32,584 bases of DNA, taken from assembly GCA_028825475.1 (NCBI GenBank), contig JAPKAB010000026.1:1-32584 (forward strand). The letters are read 5' to 3'. The position numbers and the translations under genes were made by a program. Shown here piece after piece: positions 8,901 through 16,786 of this stretch. The notes under the pieces were generated by a model that was given only the letters and a program-made list of their open reading frames with translations, had not been told where the DNA came from and ran no database searches. Each line of letters starts with the position of its first letter. Within the stretch, counting starts at the first letter, position 1. The stretch comes from Ascidiaceihabitans sp. GTDB taxonomy: Bacteria > Pseudomonadota > Alphaproteobacteria > Rhodobacterales > Rhodobacteraceae.

Positions 8901-9329
8901 ATGACACCCACCCGATATGCCTTCGTAAAAGCGCAGTGGCACGCTGACATTGTTGATCGTGCTTTGGACGGTTTTTCCAAAATCATTCCAATGGAACAGA
9001 TTGATGTAATCGATGTGCCCGGCGCATTCGAAATGCCGTTGATTGCGCGTGACCTTGCACAGACGGGTAAATACGCCGCCGTGATCTGCGCAGCTTTCGT
9101 TGTCGATGGCGGCATTTACCGCCATGATTTCGTCGCCTCGGCTGTGGTTGATGGGTTGATGCGTGCCAGTCTAGATACGGGCGTGCCTGTTCTATCTGTC
9201 TCGCTCACGCCACATCACTACCAAGAGACGGACCATCACAATGCTATTTACCGTGATCACTTTGTGACCAAAGGGCATGAGGCAGCTCAGGCAGCCCTTA
9301 GCATCGGCAAAGCACGCGCGGCGATCTAA
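8901..9329 (+). CDS. ribH2: 6,7-dimethyl-8-ribityllumazine synthase, RibH2 type
   Basis: Condenses 5-amino-6-ribitylaminouracil with 3,4-dihydroxy-2-butanone 4-phosphate, the step before riboflavin synthase. The 142-residue product has VKAQWHADIVDRAL, DVPGAFEMPLIARDLA, AAFVVDGGIYRHDFVASAVV and VSLTPHHYQ. These blocks resemble the decameric RibH2 of Brucella and Mesorhizobium more than the housekeeping RibH1, and RibH2 genes are known to stand alone under FMN riboswitches, as here. The ATG at 8901 has AAGGAG upstream; the frame is open far upstream through the riboswitch, which is non-coding. No other rib gene is in the window. Its stop overlaps the stop of convergent thiQ by four bases. Confidence 0.93.
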   Translation: MTPTRYAFVKAQWHADIVDRALDGFSKIIPMEQIDVIDVPGAFEMPLIARDLAQTGKYAAVICAAFVVDGGIYRHDFVASAVVDGLMRASLDTGVPVLSVSLTPHHYQETDHHNAIYRDHFVTKGHEAAQAALSIGKARAAI

Positions 9330-10018
9330 CCAAGATACGCCTTCAGCGCAGGCGGCGGATTGTCAAGTAATCCAGCCGTCGCCTGCGGACCATGCGCCAC
9401 ACCGTCCGCGACAAAGATCACGCTATCCGAAATGCGCTGCGCATCTTCAGGGGCATGCGTCACCATCATGACACCCGCCTTGGTTTCGGCGGCCACTTCA
9501 GCCACCAGATCCAACATCTCTGCCCTCAACGCCGGACCAAGCGCCGCAAAAGGTTCGTCCAAAATCATCCATGATTTGGATTGCACCAAGGCGCGGGCCA
9601 ATGCTGCGCGGCTTTGTTGACCTCCAGATAGTTCACTTGGCTTGCGCGACCCAAAGTTAGTTAAGCCCACGCGTTGAAGAGCCTTATGCACCTGAGCTGC
9701 CTCATCACTCGTCAAACGCATAGCAGGGCGAATCCCCAGACCTACATTTTGTGCGATCGTTAAATGAGGGAAAAGATTGTTGTCTTGAAACAGCATCGCC
9801 ATATCGCGCCCATCTGGTTGTACATTTGTGATGTCACGTCCCGCCAATATCAACTGCCCAGCTCTCAGATCAATGAAGCCACAAATCGCACCAACTAATG
9901 TCGACTTACCCGCACCTGATGGTCCAATAACGGCAACCTTTTGGCCCGTAGCAACGTCGAAATGCGCACCCAAATTGAAGGAACCTTGGGTGATTTCGAT
10001 CTTATTAAGCGATAGCAT
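9326..10018 (-). CDS. thiQ: Thiamine ABC transporter, ATP-binding protein
   Basis: Cytoplasmic ATPase that drives thiamine (or TPP) import through ThiP. Walker A is GPSGAGKST, the Q-loop is AMLFQDNNLFPH, the ABC signature LSGGQQSRAALARAL, Walker B WMILDEPF, and the switch histidine MVTHAPEDA. The 230-residue length matches the short ThiQ family. The ATG at 10018 gives the usual start (MLSLNKIEI) and overlaps the thiP end by 14 bases. It is the last gene of thiBPQ. Its stop overlaps the stop of convergent ribH2, with no terminator between them. Confidence 0.95.
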   Translation of the reverse strand: MLSLNKIEITQGSFNLGAHFDVATGQKVAVIGPSGAGKSTLVGAICGFIDLRAGQLILAGRDITNVQPDGRDMAMLFQDNNLFPHLTIAQNVGLGIRPAMRLTSDEAAQVHKALQRVGLTNFGSRKPSELSGGQQSRAALARALVQSKSWMILDEPFAALGPALRAEMLDLVAEVAAETKAGVMMVTHAPEDAQRISDSVIFVADGVAHGPQATAGLLDNPPPALKAYLG

Positions 10019-11561
10019 TACGACGCCCCCAATAATCCATGATCCCGAACAGGCCAAAGGCCAGCGCCAGCAATATCAACGCAGCACCCGCTGCCGCATC
10101 GGTCCGATAGCTGCCCATCAGCCGATGCATCTGAAGCGGTAATGTCGAACGATCGGGGTCGCCAAACAATGCGATCACCCCCAAATCCCCCACCGACAGG
10201 GCTGCTGTCAAACCCGCGGCAAACCCGATCTGCGGCCTCGAGCGCGGCAACAGAACACAGCGCCAAAAGGCTATACCTGAGATGCCCAGCGCACCACTTA
10301 ACCTATCATAAGTTTGCGCGGTTTGACGGATTGATGGCACCAAGATGCGCAAGGCAAAGGGCAAAGCCATCATCGCGTTGACCGATATGGTTACGACCAA
10401 TGCCCAATCGGTTGGGCTGGCATAGGGGTGAATCAAAATGAACCAGCCCGTGCCGATCATCAGGGGCGAAACCGACAAACCCAACAAACCAATCGCTTCA
10501 ACGCTTGCGCGTCTAGAGGTCGCGATCCACCCCGCCATCGGCAGGGCCACGACCAACAAAACCAACACCGACACCAGCGCAACCCAAAGCGAGGTCCATG
10601 CAGATGTCCAAACGATCAGCGGCACTTCCACAAGCCCGCGCAGGCCAGACGTCAAAATCGCCAACAGCGGCAGAATCAGGAAACTTGCCGCAAAGGCAAT
10701 GCACACACCGTCCAACGCACGGGTCCCATTGCCTTGCGCGTCCCAACGTTTCTGCATTCGGTCCATGCCCCCGCCAAAGGTGACAGCAGGCACCAGCCAA
10801 AATGCCAGCACCGCAGCACCACCAGCAACGAATAGTTGTACCAAAGATAAAAGCGCGGCCCGACCCAGATTGAAATCAAAACGAAACGCTTGATAGATAG
10901 CCAGCTCAATCGTCGTGGCCCTTGGTCCACCGCCAAGGGTCAACGCAACAGCAAAGCTGGTCAGGCAAATCACAAAAATCAGTGCAAAGGCCCCCGGCAA
11001 AATCCGCATCAACAATGGCAATTCGATTAGGCGGAACACCATGCGCGGCCCCATGCCCAATTGCGCCGAAAGGCGGAACCGTTCCGCTGGCACGCCTTGC
11101 CAACCTTGAACCAACAGCCGAATCGCGAGGGGGAGGTTAAAAAACACATGGGCCAGCACAACACCTTGCAGCCCATAGATCGAAACCTTGGCGATCCCGA
11201 TCATCTCAAGCATGTCGTTCAACACGCCCGACCGGCCAAATATGGCCAGCAGTCCTAGCATCGCGACTATAACGGGAAGAATAAAGGGGGCACCCAGCAG
11301 GGTGATCAGGAACGTGCGGCCCCAAAATTTGCGTCGCGCAAGAGCGCGGGCGACGGGCACAGCCAATACGCAGGACAGCAGCGCTGAAAGGGTGGATTGG
11401 GCAATAGTAAACTGGATCGCTTGCCATTCAGCAGGGCCAAGCCCGCTGACGGTATTGACCCGCAGGCCAATCCCGACAAACGCCAGCAGAACTGCCACGA
11501 CCACAAATGTGGCCGCGGCAATCCCTGCAATGCGGCTTATTGGCTTAGCGTTGCGCGCCAT
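10005..11561 (-). CDS. thiP: Thiamine ABC transporter, permease
   Basis: Inner-membrane permease of 518 residues, made of two fused transport domains with about twelve hydrophobic segments. Each half has an EAA-type loop where ThiQ docks: AERFRLSAQLGMGPRMVFRL in the first and YDRLSGALGISGIAFWR in the second. The two-domain layout, and its position between a thiamine-type binding protein and ATPase behind a TPP riboswitch, identify it as ThiP rather than an iron (FbpB-like) permease. It overlaps thiB by 25 bases and thiQ by 14 bases, indicating translational coupling. Confidence 0.94.
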   Translation of the reverse strand: MARNAKPISRIAGIAAATFVVVAVLLAFVGIGLRVNTVSGLGPAEWQAIQFTIAQSTLSALLSCVLAVPVARALARRKFWGRTFLITLLGAPFILPVIVAMLGLLAIFGRSGVLNDMLEMIGIAKVSIYGLQGVVLAHVFFNLPLAIRLLVQGWQGVPAERFRLSAQLGMGPRMVFRLIELPLLMRILPGAFALIFVICLTSFAVALTLGGGPRATTIELAIYQAFRFDFNLGRAALLSLVQLFVAGGAAVLAFWLVPAVTFGGGMDRMQKRWDAQGNGTRALDGVCIAFAASFLILPLLAILTSGLRGLVEVPLIVWTSAWTSLWVALVSVLVLLVVALPMAGWIATSRRASVEAIGLLGLSVSPLMIGTGWFILIHPYASPTDWALVVTISVNAMMALPFALRILVPSIRQTAQTYDRLSGALGISGIAFWRCVLLPRSRPQIGFAAGLTAALSVGDLGVIALFGDPDRSTLPLQMHRLMGSYRTDAAAGAALILLALAFGLFGIMDYWGRRNAIA

Positions 11562-12517
11562 GTCTCGATGGCTTTTTCTTGGACGGCTGTGGACTCTTCC
11601 TCAGAGTAAAACAGCACCTTTTCTGGCAGCGGTAATTGCGCCCAACCTTCAGGCCATTGATCGGTTGGCAAGGCAGATGGAAGCGACCAGTTGGCTGTCG
11701 GGATAACCGTTTGAAAGGCTTCACTCATGACATAAGACATGAATGCATCTGCCAATTCAGGCACATCTGTGCCTGCGATTTTGGCGGCTGTCTCAACCAT
11801 GAAATAGTGGCCTTCTGGGAAGATCGCTGCTTTCTTGGTAAAGTCGTCTTCGGCGAACATGTGGTAGGCTGGAGATGTGGTGTAGCTAAGAACCATATCC
11901 GCTTCGCCGTCCGTAAACAGACCGTAGCTGGATGACCAGTCTTTGGTCACAGTCAGAATTTTCGGGGCAAGTTGCGCCCAAACATCAGCTGACTTGTCGC
12001 CGTAAATCGCCTCAACCCAAAGAACCAAAGCCAAACCAGACAAGGATGTGCGTGGGTCTTGGATAACGATCTTTACGTCATCCGGCATTGCCAACAGCGC
12101 ATCGAAGCTGTCTGGCGGCGTTGCCATTGTCGTTTCGTTATAGATGAAAGCCGTGTGACCATAGTTGAACGGCAGGAACGAGTTGTCTGTCCATTCGATC
12201 GGTAAGGTCAACGCACTGTTGTCTTGGCCATGTGGCGCAAACAATTCAGTGGCGCGGGCCTTCGCCGTAACGTCTGACGTCAGGCCGATTACAACGTCGG
12301 CCTTGGTACGCGCACCCTCTAGCAACAGACGTGGAACTAAATCACCCGTTGAGAATTGCAGATCACATTCGCAAATCTCTTCAAAGCCTTTTTCTATAAT
12401 AGGGCCTGGGCCCCATTCTGAGGTGAAATAGTCACCTGCGTAAACAGTTAGTATGGGCGTCTCGGCAAAAGCCGAGGTTGCAGTCAGTACGCCCGCTGCA
12501 AATGTAAGATACTTCAT
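11537..12517 (-). CDS. thiB: Thiamine ABC transporter, periplasmic binding protein
   Basis: Periplasmic receptor of 326 residues that delivers thiamine or its phosphates to ThiPQ. A short signal peptide (MKYLTFAAGVLTATSAFA) opens it, followed by the family start TPILTVYAGDYFTSEWGPGP and then FEEICECDLQFSTGD. YTTSPAYHMF and a late ANWSLPSALP segment are also typical of ThiB. AGGAGG precedes the ATG at 12517. First gene of thiBPQ and directly under the TPP riboswitch, so expression should fall when thiamine diphosphate is plentiful. Confidence 0.95.
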   Translation of the reverse strand: MKYLTFAAGVLTATSAFAETPILTVYAGDYFTSEWGPGPIIEKGFEEICECDLQFSTGDLVPRLLLEGARTKADVVIGLTSDVTAKARATELFAPHGQDNSALTLPIEWTDNSFLPFNYGHTAFIYNETTMATPPDSFDALLAMPDDVKIVIQDPRTSLSGLALVLWVEAIYGDKSADVWAQLAPKILTVTKDWSSSYGLFTDGEADMVLSYTTSPAYHMFAEDDFTKKAAIFPEGHYFMVETAAKIAGTDVPELADAFMSYVMSEAFQTVIPTANWSLPSALPTDQWPEGWAQLPLPEKVLFYSEEESTAVQEKAIETWRATLSQ

Positions 12518-12525
12518 GGCATCCT

Positions 12526-12549
12526 CCTTTTGCGGCGATAGGGAAAAGG
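12526..12549 (-). promoter_or_regulatory. Possible ribosome-site sequestering hairpin of thiB
   Basis: On the minus strand CCTTTT (12549-12544) can pair with AAAAGG (12531-12526), the start of the thiB ribosome-binding site, around a 12-base loop. A small hairpin GGCA/TGCC lies before it. No long U-tract terminator is present, so translational control is the likelier mode. Confidence 0.4.
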
Positions 12550-12562
12550 GGGCAATTGTGCC

Positions 12563-12650
12563 GTTACCTTCCCTCCGCCGGTGTTAGCCGGTTCAGGTTC
12601 AATGGGTCCGCACGGTGGCATCTCAGCTATTTAAAGCACCCCAAGGTAAG
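12563..12650 (-). promoter_or_regulatory. TPP riboswitch (THI element) of thiBPQ
   Basis: Read on the minus strand, P1 pairs TTACCTT (12649-12643) with AAGGTAA (12570-12564). Inside are GGGGTGC, the pyrimidine-sensing GCTGAGAT, then GGACCCATTGAACCTGA and ACCGGCTAACACCGGCGGAG, the hallmarks of the thi-box aptamer. It lies about 45 bases before thiB. Confidence 0.97.
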
Positions 12651-12653
12651 CCC

Positions 12654-12682
12654 TGAATAGAAGGTCGCCATCACTGTCGCAA
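12654..12682 (-). promoter_or_regulatory. Candidate promoter of thiBPQ
   Basis: Minus strand: TTGCGA (12682-12677), a 17-base spacer, and TATTCA (12659-12654). Transcription would begin almost exactly at P1 of the TPP riboswitch, which supports an otherwise weak promoter match. Confidence 0.4.
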
Positions 12683-12768
12683 GGCAAAACCACTTGAGGG
12701 GACAAGCCGTCGCAGTTAGAACCCATCCAAAGGGTGTCGTGCCCACTAAGCACGCAGGGGAAAACGTT

Positions 12769-13869
12769 ATGTCTTACAATACCTTCGGCCACATGTTCCG
12801 AGTCACAACTTGGGGCGAAAGCCACGGCCCAGCGATCGGAGCAACAGTTGATGGCTGCCCACCGAACGTCCCAGTTACACCTGAGATGCTTCAGGTCTGG
12901 CTCGACATGCGCAAACCCGGCACAGGCAAAAACGTGACTCAACGCAAAGAGGCCGATGAAGTTAAAATCCTCTCTGGCGTATTTGAAGGTAAGACAACCG
13001 GCACCCCAATCCAATTGTTGATCGAAAACACTGATCAGCGTTCAAAAGACTATGGCGACATCGTTGAGAAATTCCGCCCCGGCCACGCCGACATTTCCTA
13101 TTGGATGAAATACGGCATCCGGGATTATCGTGGTGGTGGCCGTTCCTCAGCGCGTGAAACCGCCAGCCGCGTTGCCGCAGGTGGAATCGCACGCGAAGCG
13201 ATTAAGTTGCTGGCCCCTGATTTGAAAATCACAGGCTACATGGTGCAAATGGGTGAAAAGCATTTGGACCGTTCCGAATTTGATTGGGATGCGATTGATC
13301 AAAACCCGTTTTGGGTACCAAGCGCAGCGGCGGCTTCCGAATGGGAAACCTACCTAGATGGCATTCGCAAATCCCAAAACAGTGTTGGTGCTGTTATCGA
13401 AGTGACAGCACGGAATGTACCAGCCGGTCTTGGCGCGCCAATCTATGCAAAGCTAGATACAGATCTTGCGGCGGCCATGATGTCGATTAACGCAGTCAAA
13501 GCTGTGGAAATCGGTGAAGGCATGGCGGCAGCCACTTTAATGGGTACAGAGAACGCTGACGAAATTCGGATGGGACCAGATGGTCCTATTTTCTCAGACA
13601 ATCACGCTGGCGGCATCCTTGGCGGTATCTCCACCGGCCAAGATGTTGTAATCCGTTTTGCAGTCAAACCGACCTCGTCCATCACGACGCCGCGAAAGAC
13701 GATTACCAAGTCGGGTGAAGAAACCGATATCATCACCAAAGGGCGTCATGATCCATGCGTTGGCATCCGCGCTGTGCCTGTTGGCGAGGCGATGATGGCA
13801 TGTGTCATCTTGGATCACATCCTGATGCACCGTGGTCAAGTTGGCAAAAACCAAGGGCAAATTGGTTAA
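12769..13869 (+). CDS. aroC: Chorismate synthase
   Basis: Makes chorismate from 5-enolpyruvylshikimate-3-phosphate, the last shared step of aromatic amino acid synthesis; it needs reduced FMN. The 366-residue product has signatures [35 protein letters not shown] and [17 protein letters not shown]. The ATG at 12769 has GGGGA upstream and gives the usual N-terminus [16 protein letters not shown]; the frame stays open further back without support. It is divergent from thiB, with the TPP riboswitch and about 120 bases of leader between them. That leader holds small hairpins (for example CGTGC/GCACG) but no known riboswitch. Confidence 0.97.
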   Translation: MSYNTFGHMFRVTTWGESHGPAIGATVDGCPPNVPVTPEMLQVWLDMRKPGTGKNVTQRKEADEVKILSGVFEGKTTGTPIQLLIENTDQRSKDYGDIVEKFRPGHADISYWMKYGIRDYRGGGRSSARETASRVAAGGIAREAIKLLAPDLKITGYMVQMGEKHLDRSEFDWDAIDQNPFWVPSAAAASEWETYLDGIRKSQNSVGAVIEVTARNVPAGLGAPIYAKLDTDLAAAMMSINAVKAVEIGEGMAAATLMGTENADEIRMGPDGPIFSDNHAGGILGGISTGQDVVIRFAVKPTSSITTPRKTITKSGEETDIITKGRHDPCVGIRAVPVGEAMMACVILDHILMHRGQVGKNQGQIG

Positions 13870-13954
13870 GTTTAACTCCTAAACGATAACCAATTTTCCA
13901 TCCCTACAAATAATCTCACCTTGCGCCCTCGCGTTAAAAGGCGCAGCTAAAGGC

Positions 13955-14899
13955 ATGGACAAACCCCACACAGACCATCGACCAGTCTTAGCTATAAGCC
14001 TCAAAATCACAGCAGTGCTTTTGTTTGTTGTGATGGCTGGCATGGTCAAGGAAGCGACCAAAGAAGTCCCAGTGGGCCAAGCTGTTTTCTTTCGATCTTT
14101 GATGCCGATCCCAATCATCCTTTTGTGGCTGCGGTTTCGTGGCGAATTGCGCACAGGATTGGTGGCAAACAATGTTTGGGGCCACGTTTGGCGGGGGCTA
14201 TTTGGCTCAAGTGCGATGTTCCTAACATTTGCAGGGCTATCTTTGATCCCACTACCCGAAGCGACAGCAATTGGGTATGCTACCCCTATGTTCACAGTGA
14301 TCCTTGCCATCTTTTTACTTGGCGAGCGCGTTGGTATCTATCGTTTATCAGCCGTTGTTTTAGGATTGATCGGTGTCTTGATCGTTATGGCACCTCGACT
14401 TTCGCTTGATACAGAAGCAATGACCACTGGCGCTGGTCTAGGAGCAATATTTACACTCGCTGCAGCAGCTTTACGCGGCCTCGTGCAAATCCACGTCCGC
14501 AAAATGGTCGCAACGGAGAAGACAGGAGCAATCGTTTTCTACTTTTCACTTACCGCCACGTGCCTATCTCTATTGTCCCTACCATTCGGTTGGGTTTGGC
14601 CCACGCCATATTCGCTTAGCCTGTTGATTGGGGCCGGTACCATTGGCGCGCTGGCCCAAATTCTGGTCACGTCGTCTTACCGGCATGGTGCCGCATCCAT
14701 GCTGGCACCGTTCGATTACGTGTCACTAATTTTTGCAAGCATCATTGGCTATGTCTTCTTCTCAGAAGCTCCAACAATCAACATGATGATCGGCGCAATC
14801 TTAGTCGTATCTGGTGGTGTTTTGATTATCTGGCGGGAAAGAAAGCTGGGTATGGATCGCAGTAAAGACCGCGCAGCAACCGCACCCAAAGGTCAATAA
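13955..14899 (+). CDS. DMT-superfamily (EamA) transporter
   Basis: A 314-residue inner-membrane protein with about ten hydrophobic helices in two repeated EamA domains. The first repeat runs from about residue 14 (LAISLKITAVLLFVVMAGM) to about 145 (IGVLIVMAPRL); the second from about 158. Typical segments are GLSLIPLPEATAIGYATPMF and, in the second half, ASMLAPFDYVSLIFASIIGY. Such proteins export or import metabolites or amino acids; the substrate cannot be told. The C-terminal tail is charged. The ribosome-binding site is weak. It follows aroC after 85 bases and ends one base before the stop of the convergent SnoaL-like gene. Confidence 0.85.
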   Translation: MDKPHTDHRPVLAISLKITAVLLFVVMAGMVKEATKEVPVGQAVFFRSLMPIPIILLWLRFRGELRTGLVANNVWGHVWRGLFGSSAMFLTFAGLSLIPLPEATAIGYATPMFTVILAIFLLGERVGIYRLSAVVLGLIGVLIVMAPRLSLDTEAMTTGAGLGAIFTLAAAALRGLVQIHVRKMVATEKTGAIVFYFSLTATCLSLLSLPFGWVWPTPYSLSLLIGAGTIGALAQILVTSSYRHGAASMLAPFDYVSLIFASIIGYVFFSEAPTINMMIGAILVVSGGVLIIWRERKLGMDRSKDRAATAPKGQ

Positions 14900-14900
14900 A

Positions 14901-15245
14901 CTAGCCCTTGGCGTGACACGCCGATGCCTCAACAACCAATCCATCCGCGCCAAAGCGCAGAGTTTCCGCAGCCAGCAAATGATTTTGATTTCGGTAAGCT
15001 ATGACCATCATGCCGTAGCCATGCAAAACATCGACCACCACAAAGGAAAGATCAGGTTGTTTTGCCAATGCTGCGGACCAGTATGCACGCAAGGCCTGCT
15101 TGCCACGTAATTCGCCCGAACCAACAAGGCGCATCGCCTTTTGTGAACGGAAAACAACGTCGTTTGAGTAGTGTGCCAGAATACGATCAAGCGAGTGGGA
15201 GTTCCATGCGGCCTCCCACTCGATCGCAAATGCAGTGTAATCCAA
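14901..15245 (-). CDS. SnoaL-like / NTF2-fold small protein
   Basis: A small protein of about 114 residues with the NTF2-like pattern: FAIEWEAAWNSHSLDRILAHY, DVVFRS, GKQALRAYWSAAL and a strand-rich C-terminus ending EASACHAKG. The family includes ketosteroid isomerase-like enzymes and many uncharacterised proteins; no catalytic role can be assigned. The start is uncertain. A TTG at 15245, directly after the ilvE stop, fits where I expect homologues to begin, while an ATG at 15284 would overlap ilvE by 38 bases. Neither has a clear ribosome-binding site, so coupling to ilvE translation is likely. Confidence 0.75.
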   Translation of the reverse strand: MDYTAFAIEWEAAWNSHSLDRILAHYSNDVVFRSQKAMRLVGSGELRGKQALRAYWSAALAKQPDLSFVVVDVLHGYGMMVIAYRNQNHLLAAETLRFGADGLVVEASACHAKG

Positions 15246-15246
15246 A

Positions 15247-16116
15247 TTAAACGCGGACCAGTTTCTCGTAGCTCTCAGAAACATCGCGTGTCAGCGCGCC
15301 AACTTCAAAATTGAAGTCGCCGATTTGGCCGACAGGGGTCACTTCAGCAGCAGTACCAGTCAACCAGCACTGTTCGAAATCAGCCAATTCGTCTGGCATG
15401 ATGATACGTTCGTTTACAGTTATGCCTTTTTCTTTCAGCATGCCGATTACGGTCTGACGAGTGATGCCATTCAAGAATGCATCAGCGATTGGTGTGTGCA
15501 CTTCGCCATCCTTAACGAAGAAGATGTTCGCACCGGTCGCTTCAGCAACATAACCACGGTAATCAAACATCATAGCGTCTGAACAGCCTTTGGCTTCGGC
15601 TGCGTGCTTAGACATTGTCGCAATCATGTACAGGCCCGCAGCCTTGGCTTGGGATGGCGCAGTTTCAGGTGATGGGCGCTTCCACTTGGCGATGTCGAGT
15701 TTAGCACCCTTCATCTTTGCGTCGCCGTAATAGTTGCCCCACTCCCAGCACGCTACAGCCATATGGACAGGGTTCTTCGCGGATGCGACGCCCATGTCTT
15801 CACCTGCACCGCGCCATGCAACTGCACGAACGTATGCGTTGGTCAAACCGTTGGCTTCCAAAGCTGCTTCTTTAGCGGCCTCGATTTCATCAACCGAATA
15901 GGGAAGTTCAAAATCAATCAGGTTGCCGGATTGAATTAAACGAGCGGAGTGGTCACGGGATTTGAAAATTTTTCCGTTATAGCAACGCTCGCCTTCAAAG
16001 ACAGAAGATGCGTAGTGCATAGCATGCGTTAGGATGTGGACGTTTGCATCACGCCAATCGACCAATGTACCGTCCATCCAGATTTTTCCATCACGATCAT
16101 CATAACCAGCAGCCAT
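15247..16116 (-). CDS. ilvE: Branched-chain amino acid aminotransferase
   Basis: PLP-dependent fold-type IV aminotransferase for the last step of leucine, isoleucine and valine synthesis and the first step of their breakdown. HAMHYASSVFEGERCY marks the class. The PLP lysine is probably Lys158 in SQAKAAGLYM. The downstream MMFDYRGYVAEATGANIFFV and GITRQTVIGML are the standard BCAT signature blocks. Length is 289 residues. CGGAGG lies eight bases before the ATG. It is divergent from petP, from which it is separated by two opposed promoters and a pair of TTGCGCAA palindromes in its leader. Confidence 0.94.
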   Translation of the reverse strand: MAAGYDDRDGKIWMDGTLVDWRDANVHILTHAMHYASSVFEGERCYNGKIFKSRDHSARLIQSGNLIDFELPYSVDEIEAAKEAALEANGLTNAYVRAVAWRGAGEDMGVASAKNPVHMAVACWEWGNYYGDAKMKGAKLDIAKWKRPSPETAPSQAKAAGLYMIATMSKHAAEAKGCSDAMMFDYRGYVAEATGANIFFVKDGEVHTPIADAFLNGITRQTVIGMLKEKGITVNERIIMPDELADFEQCWLTGTAAEVTPVGQIGDFNFEVGALTRDVSESYEKLVRV

Positions 16117-16145
16117 CGCCGTATCCTCCGAAATTATTCCATTAA

Positions 16146-16184
16146 TTGCGCAAATAGTTCCGATCCGGATATAATCTTGCGCAA
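16146..16184. promoter_or_regulatory. Paired TTGCGCAA palindromes in the ilvE leader
   Basis: The 8-bp palindrome TTGCGCAA occurs at 16146-16153 and 16177-16184, with centres 31 bases apart (three helical turns). Another palindrome, ATCCGGAT, lies between them (16163-16170). The set falls between the predicted ilvE -10 box and its start codon, a natural place for a repressor. The binding protein is unknown. Confidence 0.4.
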
Positions 16185-16194
16185 AACCTACGAT

Positions 16195-16223
16195 TTTCTA
16201 GTCCTTTGATGTTGGAATGTCAA
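16195..16223 (-). promoter_or_regulatory. Predicted ilvE promoter
   Basis: Minus strand: a perfect -35 TTGACA (16223-16218), a 17-base spacer, and -10 TAGAAA (16200-16195). It leaves an ilvE leader of roughly 70 bases. Confidence 0.6.
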
Positions 16224-16240
16224 TAACACTGACGTATACT
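16212..16240 (+). promoter_or_regulatory. Predicted petP-petR promoter
   Basis: Plus strand: -35 TTGGAA (16212-16217), a 17-base spacer, and -10 TATACT (16235-16240). Its -35 box directly abuts the -35 box of the opposed ilvE promoter, so RNA polymerase probably cannot occupy both at once. Confidence 0.55.
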
Positions 16241-16273
16241 GTAACAAAGTGATTTAGAGCAGGATCGATTGTT

Positions 16274-16786
16274 ATGTCGGACGGGCGCAGCACATCAACA
16301 TACAGCGGTGAAAACCTCCTGTTCCTAACTGACGAACAATTGCGTCAGGGAATTGAGGCGATGTTTTTTGCCTATCGGGGCTTCACTGCCGATCCCGATC
16401 GCATTCTCGCAGACATGGCGTATGGCCGCGCCCATCACCGCGCCATCCACTTTATCCACCGCGCACCGGGCACAACGGTCAACAACTTGCTCAATATCCT
16501 GGGTGTCACAAAGCAATCATTGAATCGCGTTTTGCGCACGCTGATTGAACAAGGGTTAGTCATCAGCAAAGTTGGCACGGTAGATAAACGTGAACGGCAT
16601 CTGTTCCTAACCGATGAAGGTAGCTGCCTAGAGCAAACACTTTCAGACGCACAGCGCGCACGCATGCGCAGCGCATTCCGTGACGCAGGCCCCGAAGCTG
16701 TTGCGGGCTTTCGAACTGTGTTAGAAGCAATGATGGATACCGAAATGCAGCGTGCCTACACGCGTCTTAAGGAGACCGGAGCATGA
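16274..16786 (+). CDS. petP: MarR-family regulator, PetP-like
   Basis: A 170-residue winged-helix DNA-binding protein. The MarR core runs from about residue 50: HHRAIHFIHRAPGTTVNNLL, the recognition helix TKQSLNRVLRTLIEQGLV, and the wing with DKRERHLFLTDEG. It overlaps the following response regulator by four bases (ATGA). A MarR-type protein paired this way with an OmpR-type regulator is the petP-petR arrangement of Rhodobacter capsulatus, where the pair lies upstream of petABC and petR was reported to be needed for growth. Here the pair is about 9 kb from petABC. The symbol follows that architecture and is not based on alignment. Confidence 0.75.
   Translation: MSDGRSTSTYSGENLLFLTDEQLRQGIEAMFFAYRGFTADPDRILADMAYGRAHHRAIHFIHRAPGTTVNNLLNILGVTKQSLNRVLRTLIEQGLVISKVGTVDKRERHLFLTDEGSCLEQTLSDAQRARMRSAFRDAGPEAVAGFRTVLEAMMDTEMQRAYTRLKETGA

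Noticed and set aside
10018..11561. Many long open frames opposite thiP
   Set aside because: They are arginine-, proline- and alanine-rich shadows of a hydrophobic gene, with no domain and no ribosome-binding sites.
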